This document shows positions 28,060-39,319 of a stretch of DNA of 64,000 nucleotides, piece after piece. The DNA is from Kitasatospora kifunensis (GTDB lineage: Bacteria > Actinomycetota > Actinomycetes > Streptomycetales > Streptomycetaceae). The notes beneath the pieces were generated by a model. It was not told the origin of the DNA and searched no databases. It was given only the letters and a program-made list of their open reading frames with translations. The stretch is taken from the NCBI RefSeq assembly GCF_014203855.1, contig NZ_JACHJV010000001.1, positions 2,418,001-2,482,000 of the forward strand, in the 5' to 3' direction. The first letter of the stretch is position 1. Each line of letters begins with the position of its first letter. The position numbers and the translations under genes were made by a program.

Positions 28060-28140
28060 GCCGGAGTCAACCTGCGGGAGCACTGACCTCCTGCGGGGGA
28101 TATTTCGCATACCTACGGTTTTGTTGGGCACCACCCCGCC

Positions 28141-29145
28141 ATGACTGCCCTCGATTCCGTCCGACTGCTCGGCGCCGACCAGCAGCACATCGTCACCCGC
28201 GCGCAGCTGATCGAGCACGGGGTCCCGTCCGGGACCATCGCCCATCGGCTGCGCCCGGGCGGGCCCTGGCAGCGGGTCCTCCCCCGGGTGATCTGCCTGC
28301 AGAGCGGACGGCTGACACCGCATCAGCGCCTGCGCGCCGCACTCAGCTACGCCGCCCCGAAGGGCGAGCAGCCACGCCCCGGCGATGTCATGCTCACCGG
28401 GCTGGCCGTGCTGGCCGACGCCGGGCTGGCCAGCGCCGGACACCCCTCGGACGTCGAAGTGGTCGACGTCCTGATCCCGGCCGGGCGGCGGGTGGCCAGC
28501 CGGGACTTCGTCCGGGTGCACCGCGCGCCCGCGAGGTCGACCACGATGCCGGCCGGTTTCGCGCGGGACGACGGGCTGTGGAGCGTGGGGGTGGGGCGCG
28601 CCCTGGCCGACGTGGCACCGTACCTGACGAGCAGTCGGCAGTTCCGGGCGCTGTGCGCGGAGGCGGTGCAGGGCCGGCACTGCGAGCGGGCCGACCTGCT
28701 CACCCGGCTGCTGAGCGGCTCCTCGGCCACCGTGGCGCTGCCCCAGGTGCGGCAGGTCGCCGACGAACTGACCTGCGGGATCTACTCGATCGCGGAGGGC
28801 GAGGCGCGCGAGCTGCTGCACCGCGGCGGCCTGCCGGAGCCGCTGTGGAACCCGGTGCTGATGCTGGACGGACGCTTCCTGGCGATCCCCGACGCGTTCT
28901 GGCCGCAGGCCTGCGTGGCGCTGGAGATCGACTCGCGGGCCTGGCACCTGCGCCCGGCCGACTACGAGCGGTCGCTGACCCGGGGCAACCGCCTGCAGGC
29001 GGCCCGCCTGCCGGTGGTCCGCGCCACCCCGCACCAGCTGCGCACCGACTCGGCCACGGTGCTGCGCGAGCTGCGCACCCTGCTGGCGACCGGACCGCAC
29101 GGGCCGTATCACCGGCTCACCTGGACCCGGGCCCGGGTGGGGTAA
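28141..29145 (+). CDS. AbiEi-like N-terminal and DUF559-type nuclease-like protein
   Basis: 334 residues. The N-terminal 60 residues (DQQHIVTRAQLIEHGVPSGTIAHRLRPGGPWQRVLPRVI) resemble the winged helix of AbiEi-type antitoxins. The C-terminal part resembles Vsr-like DUF559 endonucleases: EGEARELLHRGG, then IPDAFWPQACVALEIDSRAWH, a possible PD-(D/E)xK core (Asp in IPDAFW, Glu in LEIDS), followed by a basic segment. This two-part architecture is frequent in actinobacteria and usually annotated as hypothetical. No partner toxin is adjacent, so a toxin-antitoxin role is not supported; a DNA-repair or defence nuclease is equally possible. Confidence 0.65.
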   Translation: MTALDSVRLLGADQQHIVTRAQLIEHGVPSGTIAHRLRPGGPWQRVLPRVICLQSGRLTPHQRLRAALSYAAPKGEQPRPGDVMLTGLAVLADAGLASAGHPSDVEVVDVLIPAGRRVASRDFVRVHRAPARSTTMPAGFARDDGLWSVGVGRALADVAPYLTSSRQFRALCAEAVQGRHCERADLLTRLLSGSSATVALPQVRQVADELTCGIYSIAEGEARELLHRGGLPEPLWNPVLMLDGRFLAIPDAFWPQACVALEIDSRAWHLRPADYERSLTRGNRLQAARLPVVRATPHQLRTDSATVLRELRTLLATGPHGPYHRLTWTRARVG

Positions 29146-29177
29146 GCCCGGGTGGGGCACGAGGGTCCCGGCACCGC

Positions 29178-29591
29178 TCAGCAGCGGGCGTCGATCTTCT
29201 GGAAGCTGGCGTAGTGGTCCGCCGTCCAGTACTCCTCCCCCGCACCGCCGGTGACGATCCGCCTGGCCCCCCGGTCCCCCGAGCCCGGCGTGACCACGGT
29301 GTACTCGTGGTAGTAGCCGCTGGGCTCCTTCGGCAGCCGCTTCTCGCGGTTGTCGAAGACCACGCCGTCCGTGCGGTACGGATAGGGGCCGCCCTTGCCG
29401 ATCAGCGCCAGGGTGTCGCGCGCCTGGCTGGGCAGCCGGCTCTGGCAGACGCCGCCCGCGGCGGTAGTGGCGGATCCGGCGGCGGGGGCCGCGCTCTTGT
29501 GCCCCTCCGTCGCGTACAGGGCGGCGGCCGCCACCGCGCACAGGAGCAGGACGGCGACGGCGACAAGACGCAGGCGGCTGGAGATACGCAT
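29178..29591 (-). CDS. Secreted guanyl-specific ribonuclease (RNase Sa/N1-T1 family)
   Basis: 137 residues with an N-terminal membrane/signal segment (LVAVAVLLLCAVAAAALYA) and a mature domain from about 47. The mature part aligns by eye with RNase Sa: VCQSRLP, PYRTDGVVFDNRE, YYHEYTVVTPG, TADHYASF. Catalytic residues correspond to Glu96, Arg107 and His126, and Cys49-Cys137 match the single disulfide. It cleaves RNA after guanosine outside the cell. No barstar-like inhibitor gene is next to it. Start ATG 29591 is chosen because it begins the signal peptide; an upstream start at 29681 would add unrelated residues. It lies 125 bp downstream of ppdK with a terminator between. Confidence 0.92.
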   Translation of the reverse strand: MRISSRLRLVAVAVLLLCAVAAAALYATEGHKSAAPAAGSATTAAGGVCQSRLPSQARDTLALIGKGGPYPYRTDGVVFDNREKRLPKEPSGYYHEYTVVTPGSGDRGARRIVTGGAGEEYWTADHYASFQKIDARC

Positions 29592-29688
29592 CCGAACAGC
29601 GTAGAGCCGGGGCGGGTCCGGACGCCGTTGTCCGTGCCCACCCCGGCTCTGTACGTCCGGCGGTTCTCCTGCGCCGAGCACCGCCGAA

Positions 29689-29712
29689 CGCCCCTCCCCG
29701 TTGGAGGGGGCG
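29689..29712 (-). terminator. Terminator downstream of ppdK
   Basis: CGCCCCTCC (29689-29697) pairs with GGAGGGGGCG (29703-29712), with a single bulge and a short loop, 5 nt past the ppdK stop on the minus strand. It should separate ppdK from the RNase gene. Confidence 0.65.
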
Positions 29713-29716
29713 CGGG

Positions 29717-32425
<2,709 letters not shown>

Positions 32426-32907
32426 GGGTTGGTCTCCTTGCACGGGGTTGCCCTGACGCCGGAGAACATACCCATTTCGAAGGCGGTTTCGCGCCGTCGA
32501 TAGGCCGTCCGATCCCGATGGCCTGGCCTGACCCACGGGATCAAAAGCTTGTGAAGGCGTTCACCTCTGTTGCTGAAATCGTCCGGCTGACGCTAGCGAT
32601 CGTTCAAGTATTGAACGCATGGCACCTTGAAGATCGCCCAGATCGGACGGAGGGTAGCGGCGGTGAGACCGCCTTGTTTCCCCGGCTTGATTTCCTGCAG
32701 CCAAGGGGGCGATCGGCTTCGGTGCCCGTTCGGGAAGCGATTTGGACACCGTGGCACTTTCGGAACCCCTGACGCGCCGTCAGCCCTGCCTCGGTGTGGC
32801 CAGCGTCACGGACGCGACTCGCTCATCGTACGTATCGAAACTCGTCCATCTGTCGCTTAACGCGCCGATTCGTGTGCGCTGCGTTATGAAGATCTGCCAA
32901 AAAGGAG
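32426..32907. promoter_or_regulatory. Intergenic region upstream of ppdK with palindromes
   Basis: About 480 bp without a gene, markedly AT-richer than the window average. It contains the inverted repeats CGTTCAA-GTA-TTGAACG (32601-32617), GTGAA-GGCG-TTCAC (32551-32564) and the palindrome CGCTAGCG (32591-32598), all within 70 bp and 130-190 bp upstream of ppdK. These are candidate operator sites for carbon-responsive control of ppdK. The segment 32650-32900 shows nothing I can name. Confidence 0.45.
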
Positions 32908-32934
32908 CCCTCTTGGCCAGATTGGCCAAGAGGG
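32899..32934 (-). terminator. Rho-independent terminator of dusB
   Basis: On the minus strand a perfect 12-bp stem (32908-32919 with 32923-32934) and 3-nt loop is followed by a TTTTT tract (32899-32903), 55 nt past the dusB stop codon. Confidence 0.88.
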
Positions 32935-32988
32935 ATGGGCCATGTCGTCCCGCCGCCTCGGAGCTGCATTTTGGCCGCTTCGTAGCAA

Positions 32989-34221
32989 TCAGCCGCCAGA
33001 GGTATCCAATTCGGCCTCAACGCTCGGCACGGCACAGTCGTACGGATCGTCCAACCAGCCCTCCGGTAGAACCACCCGTCCGTTGCCGCTGGTGCGCCCG
33101 CGCGGGCCGTCCGCTCCGGCCGGCCAGCGCTGCTCCTGGTCGACCTCGGCGAGCAGCCCGGCCAGCTCGCCGAGCGAGCTGGCCGTCGCCAGCTTGACCC
33201 GCAGCTGGGAGCCGACCGAGAAGCCCTTGGTGTACCAGGCCACGTGCTTGCGGAAGTCCACCACGCCGCGCTGCTCGTCGCCCATCCAGCGGCCCAGCAG
33301 CTCGGCGTGGCGCAGCATGGCGGCGCCGACCTCGGCGAAGCTCGGGCGCACCGGATCGGTCACGCCCTCGAAGACGGCGACCAGGTCCTTGAAGAGCCAC
33401 GGCCGGCCCAGGCAGCCGCGGCCGACCACCACGCCGTCGCAGCCGGTCTCGCGCATCATCCGCAGCGCGTCGGGGGCCGCCCAGATGTCGCCGTTGCCCA
33501 GCACCGGAACGTGCGCCGGGACCGCCTCGCGCAGCCGGGCGATCGCCGACCAGTCGGCGGTGCCGCCGTAGTGCTGGGAGGCGGTGCGGCCGTGCAGGGC
33601 GATCGCCGCCACGCCCTCCTCGGCGCCGATCCGCCCGGCGTCCAGGTAGGTCAGGTGATCGTCGTCGATGCCCTTGCGCATCTTCATGGTGACCGGCAGC
33701 CCGCCCGCGCCCGCCACCGCCTCACGCAGCAGCTCGCGCAGCAGGTTGCGCTTGTAGGGCAGCGCCGAGCCGCCGCCCTTGCGGGTCACCTTGGGCACCG
33801 GGCAGCCGAAGTTGAGGTCGATGTGGTCGGCCAGGTCCTCCTCGGCGATCATCCGCACGGCCTTGCCGACGGTGGCCGGGTCCACCCCGTAGAGCTGGAT
33901 CGAGCGCGGCTGCTCGCTCGGATCGAAGTGGATCAGCTGCATGGTCTTGGCGTTGCGCTCGACCAGCGCCCGGGTGGTGATCATCTCGGAGACGAAGAGG
34001 CCCTTGCCGCCGGACTGCTCACGGCACAGGGTGCGGAACGGCGCATTGGTGATCCCGGCCATCGGCGCCAGCACCACCGGGGGCCAGACCCGCAGCGGAC
34101 CGATCGACAGCGGCGCGAACTCGCCGCTCGGGGCGGGCTCACCGGCGGGCGCGGGCGCACCGGCCTGCGCGGCGGCCTCGGTGGCTACAGGGGCGATGGG
34201 GTCTTCGGGCGTGGCGGTCAT
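32989..34221 (-). CDS. dusB: tRNA-dihydrouridine synthase
   Basis: 410 residues. After an Ala/Pro-rich N-terminus, the FMN-binding TIM barrel begins VVLAPMAGITNAPFRTLC and shows VSEMITTRALVE, IQLYGVDP, DLNFGCPVPKVTRKGGGSAL (the catalytic Cys is in NFGCP), MRKGID, ALHGRTASQHYGGTADW and GNGDIW. It reduces specific uridines in tRNA D-loops with NADPH. Start ATG 34221 is chosen on coding grounds; GTG 34275 is also open and would add 18 residues. Upstream lies the DUF4097 gene on the same strand, 126 bp away. Confidence 0.94.
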   Translation of the reverse strand: MTATPEDPIAPVATEAAAQAGAPAPAGEPAPSGEFAPLSIGPLRVWPPVVLAPMAGITNAPFRTLCREQSGGKGLFVSEMITTRALVERNAKTMQLIHFDPSEQPRSIQLYGVDPATVGKAVRMIAEEDLADHIDLNFGCPVPKVTRKGGGSALPYKRNLLRELLREAVAGAGGLPVTMKMRKGIDDDHLTYLDAGRIGAEEGVAAIALHGRTASQHYGGTADWSAIARLREAVPAHVPVLGNGDIWAAPDALRMMRETGCDGVVVGRGCLGRPWLFKDLVAVFEGVTDPVRPSFAEVGAAMLRHAELLGRWMGDEQRGVVDFRKHVAWYTKGFSVGSQLRVKLATASSLGELAGLLAEVDQEQRWPAGADGPRGRTSGNGRVVLPEGWLDDPYDCAVPSVEAELDTSGG

Positions 34222-34347
34222 ACGCGGCGGGTCCTCGGCGGGAGCGGGCTGAGTGGACTCTCCATTGTCCCCCACCCGGAGCAGCGCCCCCGGGCCCGGC
34301 CGGTGTCCCGGGCCCGGGGGCCGACCAGAGCACCGGCCGGCCCTCGG

Positions 34348-35172
34348 TCAGCCGCCGGTCGTGTAGCCCAGGGTGGTGTGCCCCGCGCTCGAACTGGCGC
34401 TCGCCGTGATCGAGCGCGTCGCGCCCGGGTCGTTCAACGCCGGGTCCACGTCGGCCGAGCCGTGCGTGTTGACCCGGTAGGTGCTGCCCGGCGGCAGCCC
34501 CGCGGTGATCGACCCCGAGGTGGCGGTCACCGCCAGGCGCTGCGGCGGCGCGGCGAACTGCAGGTCCACCGACCCGGAGGTGGCGTGGGCCTGCACCTCG
34601 GCGGAGGAGACGTGCTGGGCGCTGAGCGAGCCGCTGGTCAGCTGCGCGGCGAGTCGGCCCGAGACGTCGTCCAGCACGATCGATCCCGAGGTGGTGCGCA
34701 GGCTCAGATCACCGCTCAGGCCGCGGATCCTGGTGTCGCCCGAGGTGGTCTTGACCGTGACGGCGGTGCTGGGCGGGGCGCCGATGTCCAGGCCCACCGA
34801 GCAGGAGGGCTCGTTGATGCCCAGCACCTGCGGGCAGCGGGCCGAGATCCTCAGCGTGTTCCCCACCACGACGCTGCTGATCTTCGGTCGGCTGAGCGTC
34901 CAGCGCTCGGACTGCAGGACGGCCAGCCGGTCGTCGCCGGTGGCGGTGATCGAGGCGCTCGCGCCCTGCAGGTCCAGCTCCAGGGCGGTGACCGAGCTCG
35001 GGTAGCGCTCCGGGCGGACGCTGTCCTGGCGGACCAGGGTGGTCCAGGTCTGGCCGACGCCGAAGAGGATCACCGCCGCCCCGGCCAGCGTCCCGACCCC
35101 CCGCCAGATCCGCCGCTCGCTGCGCCACCGGTGCCCCGACGGCGGCGGCCCGGCCTGCTGCGCCGCGCCCAC
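34348..35172 (-). CDS. Membrane-anchored DUF4097-like beta-repeat protein
   Basis: 274 residues. A short basic N-terminus is followed by a single membrane helix (GVGTLAGAAVILFGVGQTW) and then an extracytoplasmic right-handed beta-solenoid of about 20-residue repeats with TSGS/TTSGDT turns, the DUF4097 pattern (VKTTSGDTRIRG, LRTTSGSIVLDD, QLTSGSLSAQ, ATSGSVDLQ, VTATSGSITAG). Function is not established; similar proteins accompany cell-envelope-stress two-component systems (LiaX-like). The GTG starts 2 nt after the response regulator stop, with GGGAGGG in the end of that gene, so the three genes form a tight operon. Confidence 0.75.
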   Translation of the reverse strand: MGAAQQAGPPPSGHRWRSERRIWRGVGTLAGAAVILFGVGQTWTTLVRQDSVRPERYPSSVTALELDLQGASASITATGDDRLAVLQSERWTLSRPKISSVVVGNTLRISARCPQVLGINEPSCSVGLDIGAPPSTAVTVKTTSGDTRIRGLSGDLSLRTTSGSIVLDDVSGRLAAQLTSGSLSAQHVSSAEVQAHATSGSVDLQFAAPPQRLAVTATSGSITAGLPPGSTYRVNTHGSADVDPALNDPGATRSITASASSSAGHTTLGYTTGG

Positions 35173-35174
35173 CG

Positions 35175-35819
35175 CTAGCCCTCCCCGAGGAAGCGGAGCA
35201 CCGCGAGCACCCGCCGGTGGGTGGCGTCCGCGGCCGGCAGGTCCAGCTTGGTGAAGATGCTGTTGATGTGCTTGGCCACCGCGCTGTCGCTGACCACCAG
35301 CGCCTCGGCGATCGCGGCGTTGGAGTGGCCCTGTGCCATCAGCCCCAGCACGTCCCGCTCGCGCGGGGTCAGCCGCTCCAGCGGATCGCGGTGCCGACGC
35401 ACCAGCAGCTGGGCGACCACCTCGGGGTCCAGCGCGGTGCCGCCGGCCGCGACCCGCTCCAGCGCCTCCAGGAAGTCGTCCACGTTGGCCACCCGCTCCT
35501 TGAGCAGATAGCCCACCCCGCTGGTGTTGGTGGCCAGCAGGTCGGCCGCGTACCGCTCCTCCACGTACTGGGAGAGCAGCAGGACGGCGATCTGGGGCCA
35601 CTGCCGGCGGATCAGCAGCGCGGCGCGCACGCCCTCGTCGGTCAGGCCCGGCGGCATCCGCACGTCGGTCACCACCACCTGCGGCTGGTGCTCCTCGACG
35701 GCGGCCAGCAGCGCTTCGGCGTCCCCGACGGCGGCGACCACCTCGTACCCCACCGCTTCCAGGACCTTGACCAGGCCCACCCGCAGCAGGACCGAGTCCT
35801 CGGCGATCACAGCTCGCAC
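35175..35819 (-). CDS. NarL/LuxR-type response regulator
   Basis: 214 residues. Receiver domain 1-120: acidic pair in IAEDSV (Glu7-Asp8), phosphoacceptor Asp52 in VVVTDVRMP, switch Ser in LLLSQ, and Lys107 in YLLKERV. The C-terminal LuxR helix-turn-helix (about 145-210) reads LTPRERDVLGLMAQGHSNAAIAEALVVSDSAVAKHINSIFTKL. The GTG at 35819 overlaps the upstream histidine kinase by 13 nt, indicating translational coupling. It is expected to bind DNA as a phosphorylated dimer and probably regulates this operon and other envelope genes. Confidence 0.93.
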   Translation of the reverse strand: MRAVIAEDSVLLRVGLVKVLEAVGYEVVAAVGDAEALLAAVEEHQPQVVVTDVRMPPGLTDEGVRAALLIRRQWPQIAVLLLSQYVEERYAADLLATNTSGVGYLLKERVANVDDFLEALERVAAGGTALDPEVVAQLLVRRHRDPLERLTPRERDVLGLMAQGHSNAAIAEALVVSDSAVAKHINSIFTKLDLPAADATHRRVLAVLRFLGEG

Positions 35820-37219
35820 GGCAACTCCACAGTGATGGTGGTGGGACCCCCGAGGGGGCTGCTGATGGCGAGGGTGCCGTCCACCGAGGCCGCGCGCTTG
35901 CGCAGCCCGGTCAGGCCGGTCCCCCGGGAGGAGTCGGCGCCGCCCACGCCGTCGTCGTGGATCATGATCCGCAGTCGCGAGCCCGCCTGGCGCACCGACA
36001 GCTCGACCCGGGAGGCCCGGGCGTGCTTGGCCACGTTGGCCAGCGACTCGGAGACCACGAAGTAGGCGACCGCCTCCACGGTGGGCGACATCGGCGCCGG
36101 CAGGCTGACGTCCAGGCGCACCGGCAGCGGGGCCCGGGCCGCGATGCCGGACAGCGCCGCGTCCAGACCGCGGTCCTCCAGGACCACCGGGTGCAGGCCG
36201 CGCACCAGGTCGCGCAGCTCCACGATGGCCGCCTGCGCCTCCTCGTGCGCCTCGATGATCACCCGCATCGCCTCCGGGGAGACGTCCTTGAGGGTCTTGC
36301 GGGCCAGGCCCAGGTTCATCGCGAGCGAGACCAGCCGCTGCTGGGCACCGTCGTGCAGGTCGCGCTCGATCCGGCGGCGCTCGGCGTCCGCCGCGTCCAC
36401 CACGCCGGCCCGGCTCTCGGCCAGGTCCTCCACCCGGCGCTCCAACTCGCGCGCCCGGCTCGGCCCGAGCAACGCGCGAGCCGCCCGCCGGTCCACCCGG
36501 GCGGTGCGCACGGCCAGCCACGGGCCGACGAAGAGCAGCAGCACGCCGATCGCGGTGAGCACCAGGTCGAGCACGGCGCTGGTACCGCTCTTGCGGATCA
36601 GACTGCCGCGCGGCATCAGCCCGTGCCAGGCGAAGACGGTGGACATGGTCAGCCCCGCGCCGAGGCCGAGCAGCCCCAGAAGCCCGAACAGGGCCAGGGT
36701 CGGACCGATCAGCACGTGGTAACCGACCTGGCGCCAGGTCGCCTCCGAGCCGACCACGCTCAACCAGCGCATCGGGAACGAGGTGCCGGGCGGCGTCAGC
36801 GGCGGGTGCTCGGGGATCTCCAGATCGCCGAGCGCGCGAAAGCGACTGCGCTGGGCGCGGGTCAGCACGGGCAGCAGGACCAGCAGCAGGATGCAGACCC
36901 CGGCGACCAGTTTGGTGAAGGTCACCAGGACCAGCAGCGGCAGCAGGAACGGTAGCCCCGCCGCCACCAGCCGCAGGTCGCGCACGGCCTTGGTGGACCA
37001 GGGCGCGGGTATCTGCGGCCGGTCGGGGTGCGGCTCGGGGCCGGATTCGGGGTGGCGCTGGTCGTGCGGGTGGCGCTGGTCGTGCGCGTCGTGCGCGTCG
37101 TGCTCGTCATGACCGGACCAGAGCCAGGCCAGGCTCGGGTGCGCCGTGCCCCGGCGTATCCCCTCGCGCAGTCGGCGCAGCCCGTCGGTCGTGATCACGT
37201 CGCACAGCTTAGGACGCAT
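35807..37219 (-). CDS. Sensor histidine kinase (HisKA_3, NarL family)
   Basis: 470 residues. An unusual His/Asp-rich N-terminal stretch (SGHDEHDAHDAHDQRHPHDQRHPE, about 38-61) precedes at least four to five membrane helices and a PF13796-like putative sensor region (FPMRWLSVVGSEATWRQVGYHVLIGP). The phosphoacceptor is the His in ERDLHDGAQQRLV (about 287), and the HATPase has the N-box SESLANVAKHARAS and G-box HDDGVGG and GTGLTGLRKR. It should phosphorylate the adjacent NarL-type regulator. The His-rich segment could bind metal. Start ATG 37219 lacks a clear SD; GTG 37198 is an alternative. Confidence 0.9.
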   Translation of the reverse strand: MRPKLCDVITTDGLRRLREGIRRGTAHPSLAWLWSGHDEHDAHDAHDQRHPHDQRHPESGPEPHPDRPQIPAPWSTKAVRDLRLVAAGLPFLLPLLVLVTFTKLVAGVCILLLVLLPVLTRAQRSRFRALGDLEIPEHPPLTPPGTSFPMRWLSVVGSEATWRQVGYHVLIGPTLALFGLLGLLGLGAGLTMSTVFAWHGLMPRGSLIRKSGTSAVLDLVLTAIGVLLLFVGPWLAVRTARVDRRAARALLGPSRARELERRVEDLAESRAGVVDAADAERRRIERDLHDGAQQRLVSLAMNLGLARKTLKDVSPEAMRVIIEAHEEAQAAIVELRDLVRGLHPVVLEDRGLDAALSGIAARAPLPVRLDVSLPAPMSPTVEAVAYFVVSESLANVAKHARASRVELSVRQAGSRLRIMIHDDGVGGADSSRGTGLTGLRKRAASVDGTLAISSPLGGPTTITVELPCEL

Positions 37220-37399
37220 GCCAAGGGCGGTCGGTACGGCTGGGATCCCGCTTGGGGGTGTAGCTAGGTACACCCCCAAGACGGCAGTGCACGACAAGGA
37301 CGGCGACACCCCGAAGACGAGAGGCTGGAGCCGGCGGCGGCCGGAGCGCCGTGACACGGCGACAACGGGGCGGTGGAGACAGTGAACGGGGCGGCACTC

Positions 37400-37894
37400 A
37401 TGGACGTGACACGCGAGGCCGGGGAGAGCAGGCCGACCGGAGGCGACAGCCGGGCCAGTTGGACCTGGCCGGCCAACGGGCCCTGGTCGATACGCCTGAC
37501 CGGCGGCGGCGCGCGCCCGGCGCTGGAGGTCTACGAGCACGGTGAGCTGATCGACGTCCTGGTGGCCAGCAGCCTCAGCGAGGACCTGCTGCGCGGCGCG
37601 CGCCGGTTCGACGGCGGGGGGTGGGCGGACGGCGAAGGGCGAGCTGACGACACGGGGTGGGCGGGCGGCACGGGAGGGGCCGCCGGTTTCGCCTGGGGCC
37701 GGTTGAGCGCGGACGGCAGCGCGCCGACGGTCGCCTTCACCGGCGCCCGGCTGCGCCGCTCCTGGCGGCCGGCCGAAGTGGTCGAGGTCGGGGACGACTT
37801 CTGGCTGGCCTGGGCGCCGGGGCCGCTGGTGGACGTACTGGCCCGACGGTCCGACGGCGGCACCGAGCGGCTACGGCCCGGCCGGGCGCGCTGA
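37400..37894 (+). CDS. Hypothetical protein
   Basis: 164 residues, not recognised. It has no signal peptide or membrane segment. Two beta-rich parts (ASWTWPANGPWSIRL, ALEVYEHGELIDVLVASSL and VVEVGDDFWLAWAPG) flank a Gly/Asp-rich loop (FDGGGWADGEGRADDTGWAGGTGG), suggesting a small beta-domain with a disordered insert. Codon use is normal for the window. Start is uncertain: ATG 37400 has GGGG 8 nt upstream, while GTG codons at 37373 and 37382 are in frame. It is divergent from the histidine kinase and 79 bp from the next gene. Confidence 0.6.
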   Translation: MDVTREAGESRPTGGDSRASWTWPANGPWSIRLTGGGARPALEVYEHGELIDVLVASSLSEDLLRGARRFDGGGWADGEGRADDTGWAGGTGGAAGFAWGRLSADGSAPTVAFTGARLRRSWRPAEVVEVGDDFWLAWAPGPLVDVLARRSDGGTERLRPGRAR

Positions 37895-37973
37895 GGGGCG
37901 CGGTCCGGGCGGGCGCGCTGAGGGAGCAGTTCACCGGGGCGGCAGTTCCACCGACGGAGCAGGGGGATGTGAC

Positions 37974-38396
37974 ATGAGGATCGAGACCGAGCCAGTGGCC
38001 GAGCGGCGGCAGGTGCTCCTGCTCGGCGGCGCGGGGCTGGCCCTGCTGCCGTGGATCGCCGTGCTGCTGCTGATGCTGCGCGACTGGGCCCCCTGGGCCG
38101 CGCTCGACCTCGCCGAGGCCGCCTGCCTGCTCGGCACCGCCCAACTGCTGCGCGTGGGCCACCACCTGCACCGCCCGCTGGCCGGGTGCGCGGCGCTGCT
38201 GCTGGTGGGCGACGCCTGCGTGGACCTGGGCACGGCGAACACGACCTCCGGGTTGCTGGTCGCGCTCGGGATGGCCGTGTTGGCGGAGCTGCCGCTGGCG
38301 GCGCTCTGCACGGTGCTCGCGCTGCGCGGGCCGGGCCGGGTGACAGGCCGCGACTCGCGGGCGGTGCCGGTGCCGATGTTGGCGCTGGCCGCGTGA
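37974..38396 (+). CDS. Small integral membrane protein
   Basis: 140 residues with four predicted membrane helices (LLLGGAGLALLPWIAVLLLML, ALDLAEAACLLGTAQLL, LAGCAALLLVGDACVDLG, LLVALGMAVLAELPLAALCTVLAL). A short charged N-terminus and a His-containing loop (RVGHHLHRP) are the only polar features. No family is recognised. GGGGGA precedes the ATG. It may be co-transcribed with the preceding hypothetical gene. Confidence 0.65.
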   Translation: MRIETEPVAERRQVLLLGGAGLALLPWIAVLLLMLRDWAPWAALDLAEAACLLGTAQLLRVGHHLHRPLAGCAALLLVGDACVDLGTANTTSGLLVALGMAVLAELPLAALCTVLALRGPGRVTGRDSRAVPVPMLALAA

Positions 38397-38587
38397 GGTG
38401 ACTGGTCGTCGACGCGGACCGGCCAAGCGACGGCCTGTCCGGGTCCATCGTGCGCGTCCTTTGGTACGCGGTCAGTAGACGGTCCGTCGCCACCCCTCTG
38501 GCCTGCCCAGCTCGTCCCGGTCCGCTGTGTTGGCCAGGCTTGATGAGCTGTTAACGTCACCCCTGCCGTGCGATTCAGGAGGGTGTC

Positions 38588-39319
38588 ATGGCGATCGAGC
38601 TACCCGAGCAGGTGGTGTCCTTCCTCCAGTTCATCGGGGTGAACTGGCCGGACGTCAATGAGGATCACGTCCGCGATCTGGCCACCCACATCCGTGACTT
38701 CGCCGGCAATGTGGACAGCACGCACCAGGCCTCCACCGCCACCGTGCAGCAGATGTCCGAGGCCTACGAGGGCCAGTCCTACCAGGCCCTGCTCACGGCC
38801 TGGGAACACATGTCCACCAGCCACATGACCGAGCTGATCGACGCCTGCCACGTGGTGGCCACCGCCCTCGACGTCGCCGCCGACGTCATCGTCGGACTGA
38901 AGACCACCGCCATCGCCGAGCTCGTCGCTCTGGCCGTCAGCTTCGTCGCCGACCAGGCCGCCGCCGTCGTGACCTTCGGCCTCGCCGAGCTCGCCGAGGC
39001 CGCGATCATCAAGGGCGCCGAGGCCGCTATCGACTACCTCGAACAGCAGATCGTCCAGCACATCATCGGCGAAGTCATCGAGAAGGCCATCGACCCCCTC
39101 GTCGAGGTCGTGGGCAAGGCGGTGAGCGGCCTGCTCTACCAGGCCGCCGCCGACGCCCTCGGCGTCACCCCCGGCGGCGACGGAGCCGTCGGCACCCACT
39201 TCCGGGTCGACCCCGCCATGCTCACCACGCACGCACAGACCATGGCCACCCACGCCCAGACCATCGCCGGCCACGCCGATGACCTGCGCACCAAGCTGAC
39301 GACGGTGACTTTCGTATGA
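38588..39319 (+). CDS. WXG100-superfamily (type VII secretion-like) protein with hydrophobic middle
   Basis: 243 residues. The N-terminal 100 residues have the helical-hairpin look of WXG100/ESX proteins: GVNWPDVNEDHVRDLATHIRDFAGNV, a turn at AYEGQSYQALLTAWEHM, then a second helix. The middle (about 110-195) is strongly hydrophobic and helical (VIVGLKTTAIAELVALAVSFVADQAAAVVTFGLAELAEAA), and the end again resembles a short WXG-type helix (DPAMLTTHAQTMATHAQTIAGHADDL). AGGAGGG precedes the ATG. It overlaps the RHS gene by 4 nt (ATGA), so it is probably its secretion partner or chaperone. No ESX ATPase (EccC) or mycosin is in the window. Confidence 0.75.
   Translation: MAIELPEQVVSFLQFIGVNWPDVNEDHVRDLATHIRDFAGNVDSTHQASTATVQQMSEAYEGQSYQALLTAWEHMSTSHMTELIDACHVVATALDVAADVIVGLKTTAIAELVALAVSFVADQAAAVVTFGLAELAEAAIIKGAEAAIDYLEQQIVQHIIGEVIEKAIDPLVEVVGKAVSGLLYQAAADALGVTPGGDGAVGTHFRVDPAMLTTHAQTMATHAQTIAGHADDLRTKLTTVTFV

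Noticed and set aside
34348..35601. Minus-strand ORF extending the DUF4097 gene upstream by 143 codons
   Set aside because: The extension is a shadow of the response regulator; GTG 35172 is positioned for translational coupling and starts just before the membrane helix.
38432..38442. GGCCTGTCCGG, the start of the palindrome family arm
   Set aside because: Only 11 bases match and no extension or second arm is present; chance is adequate.
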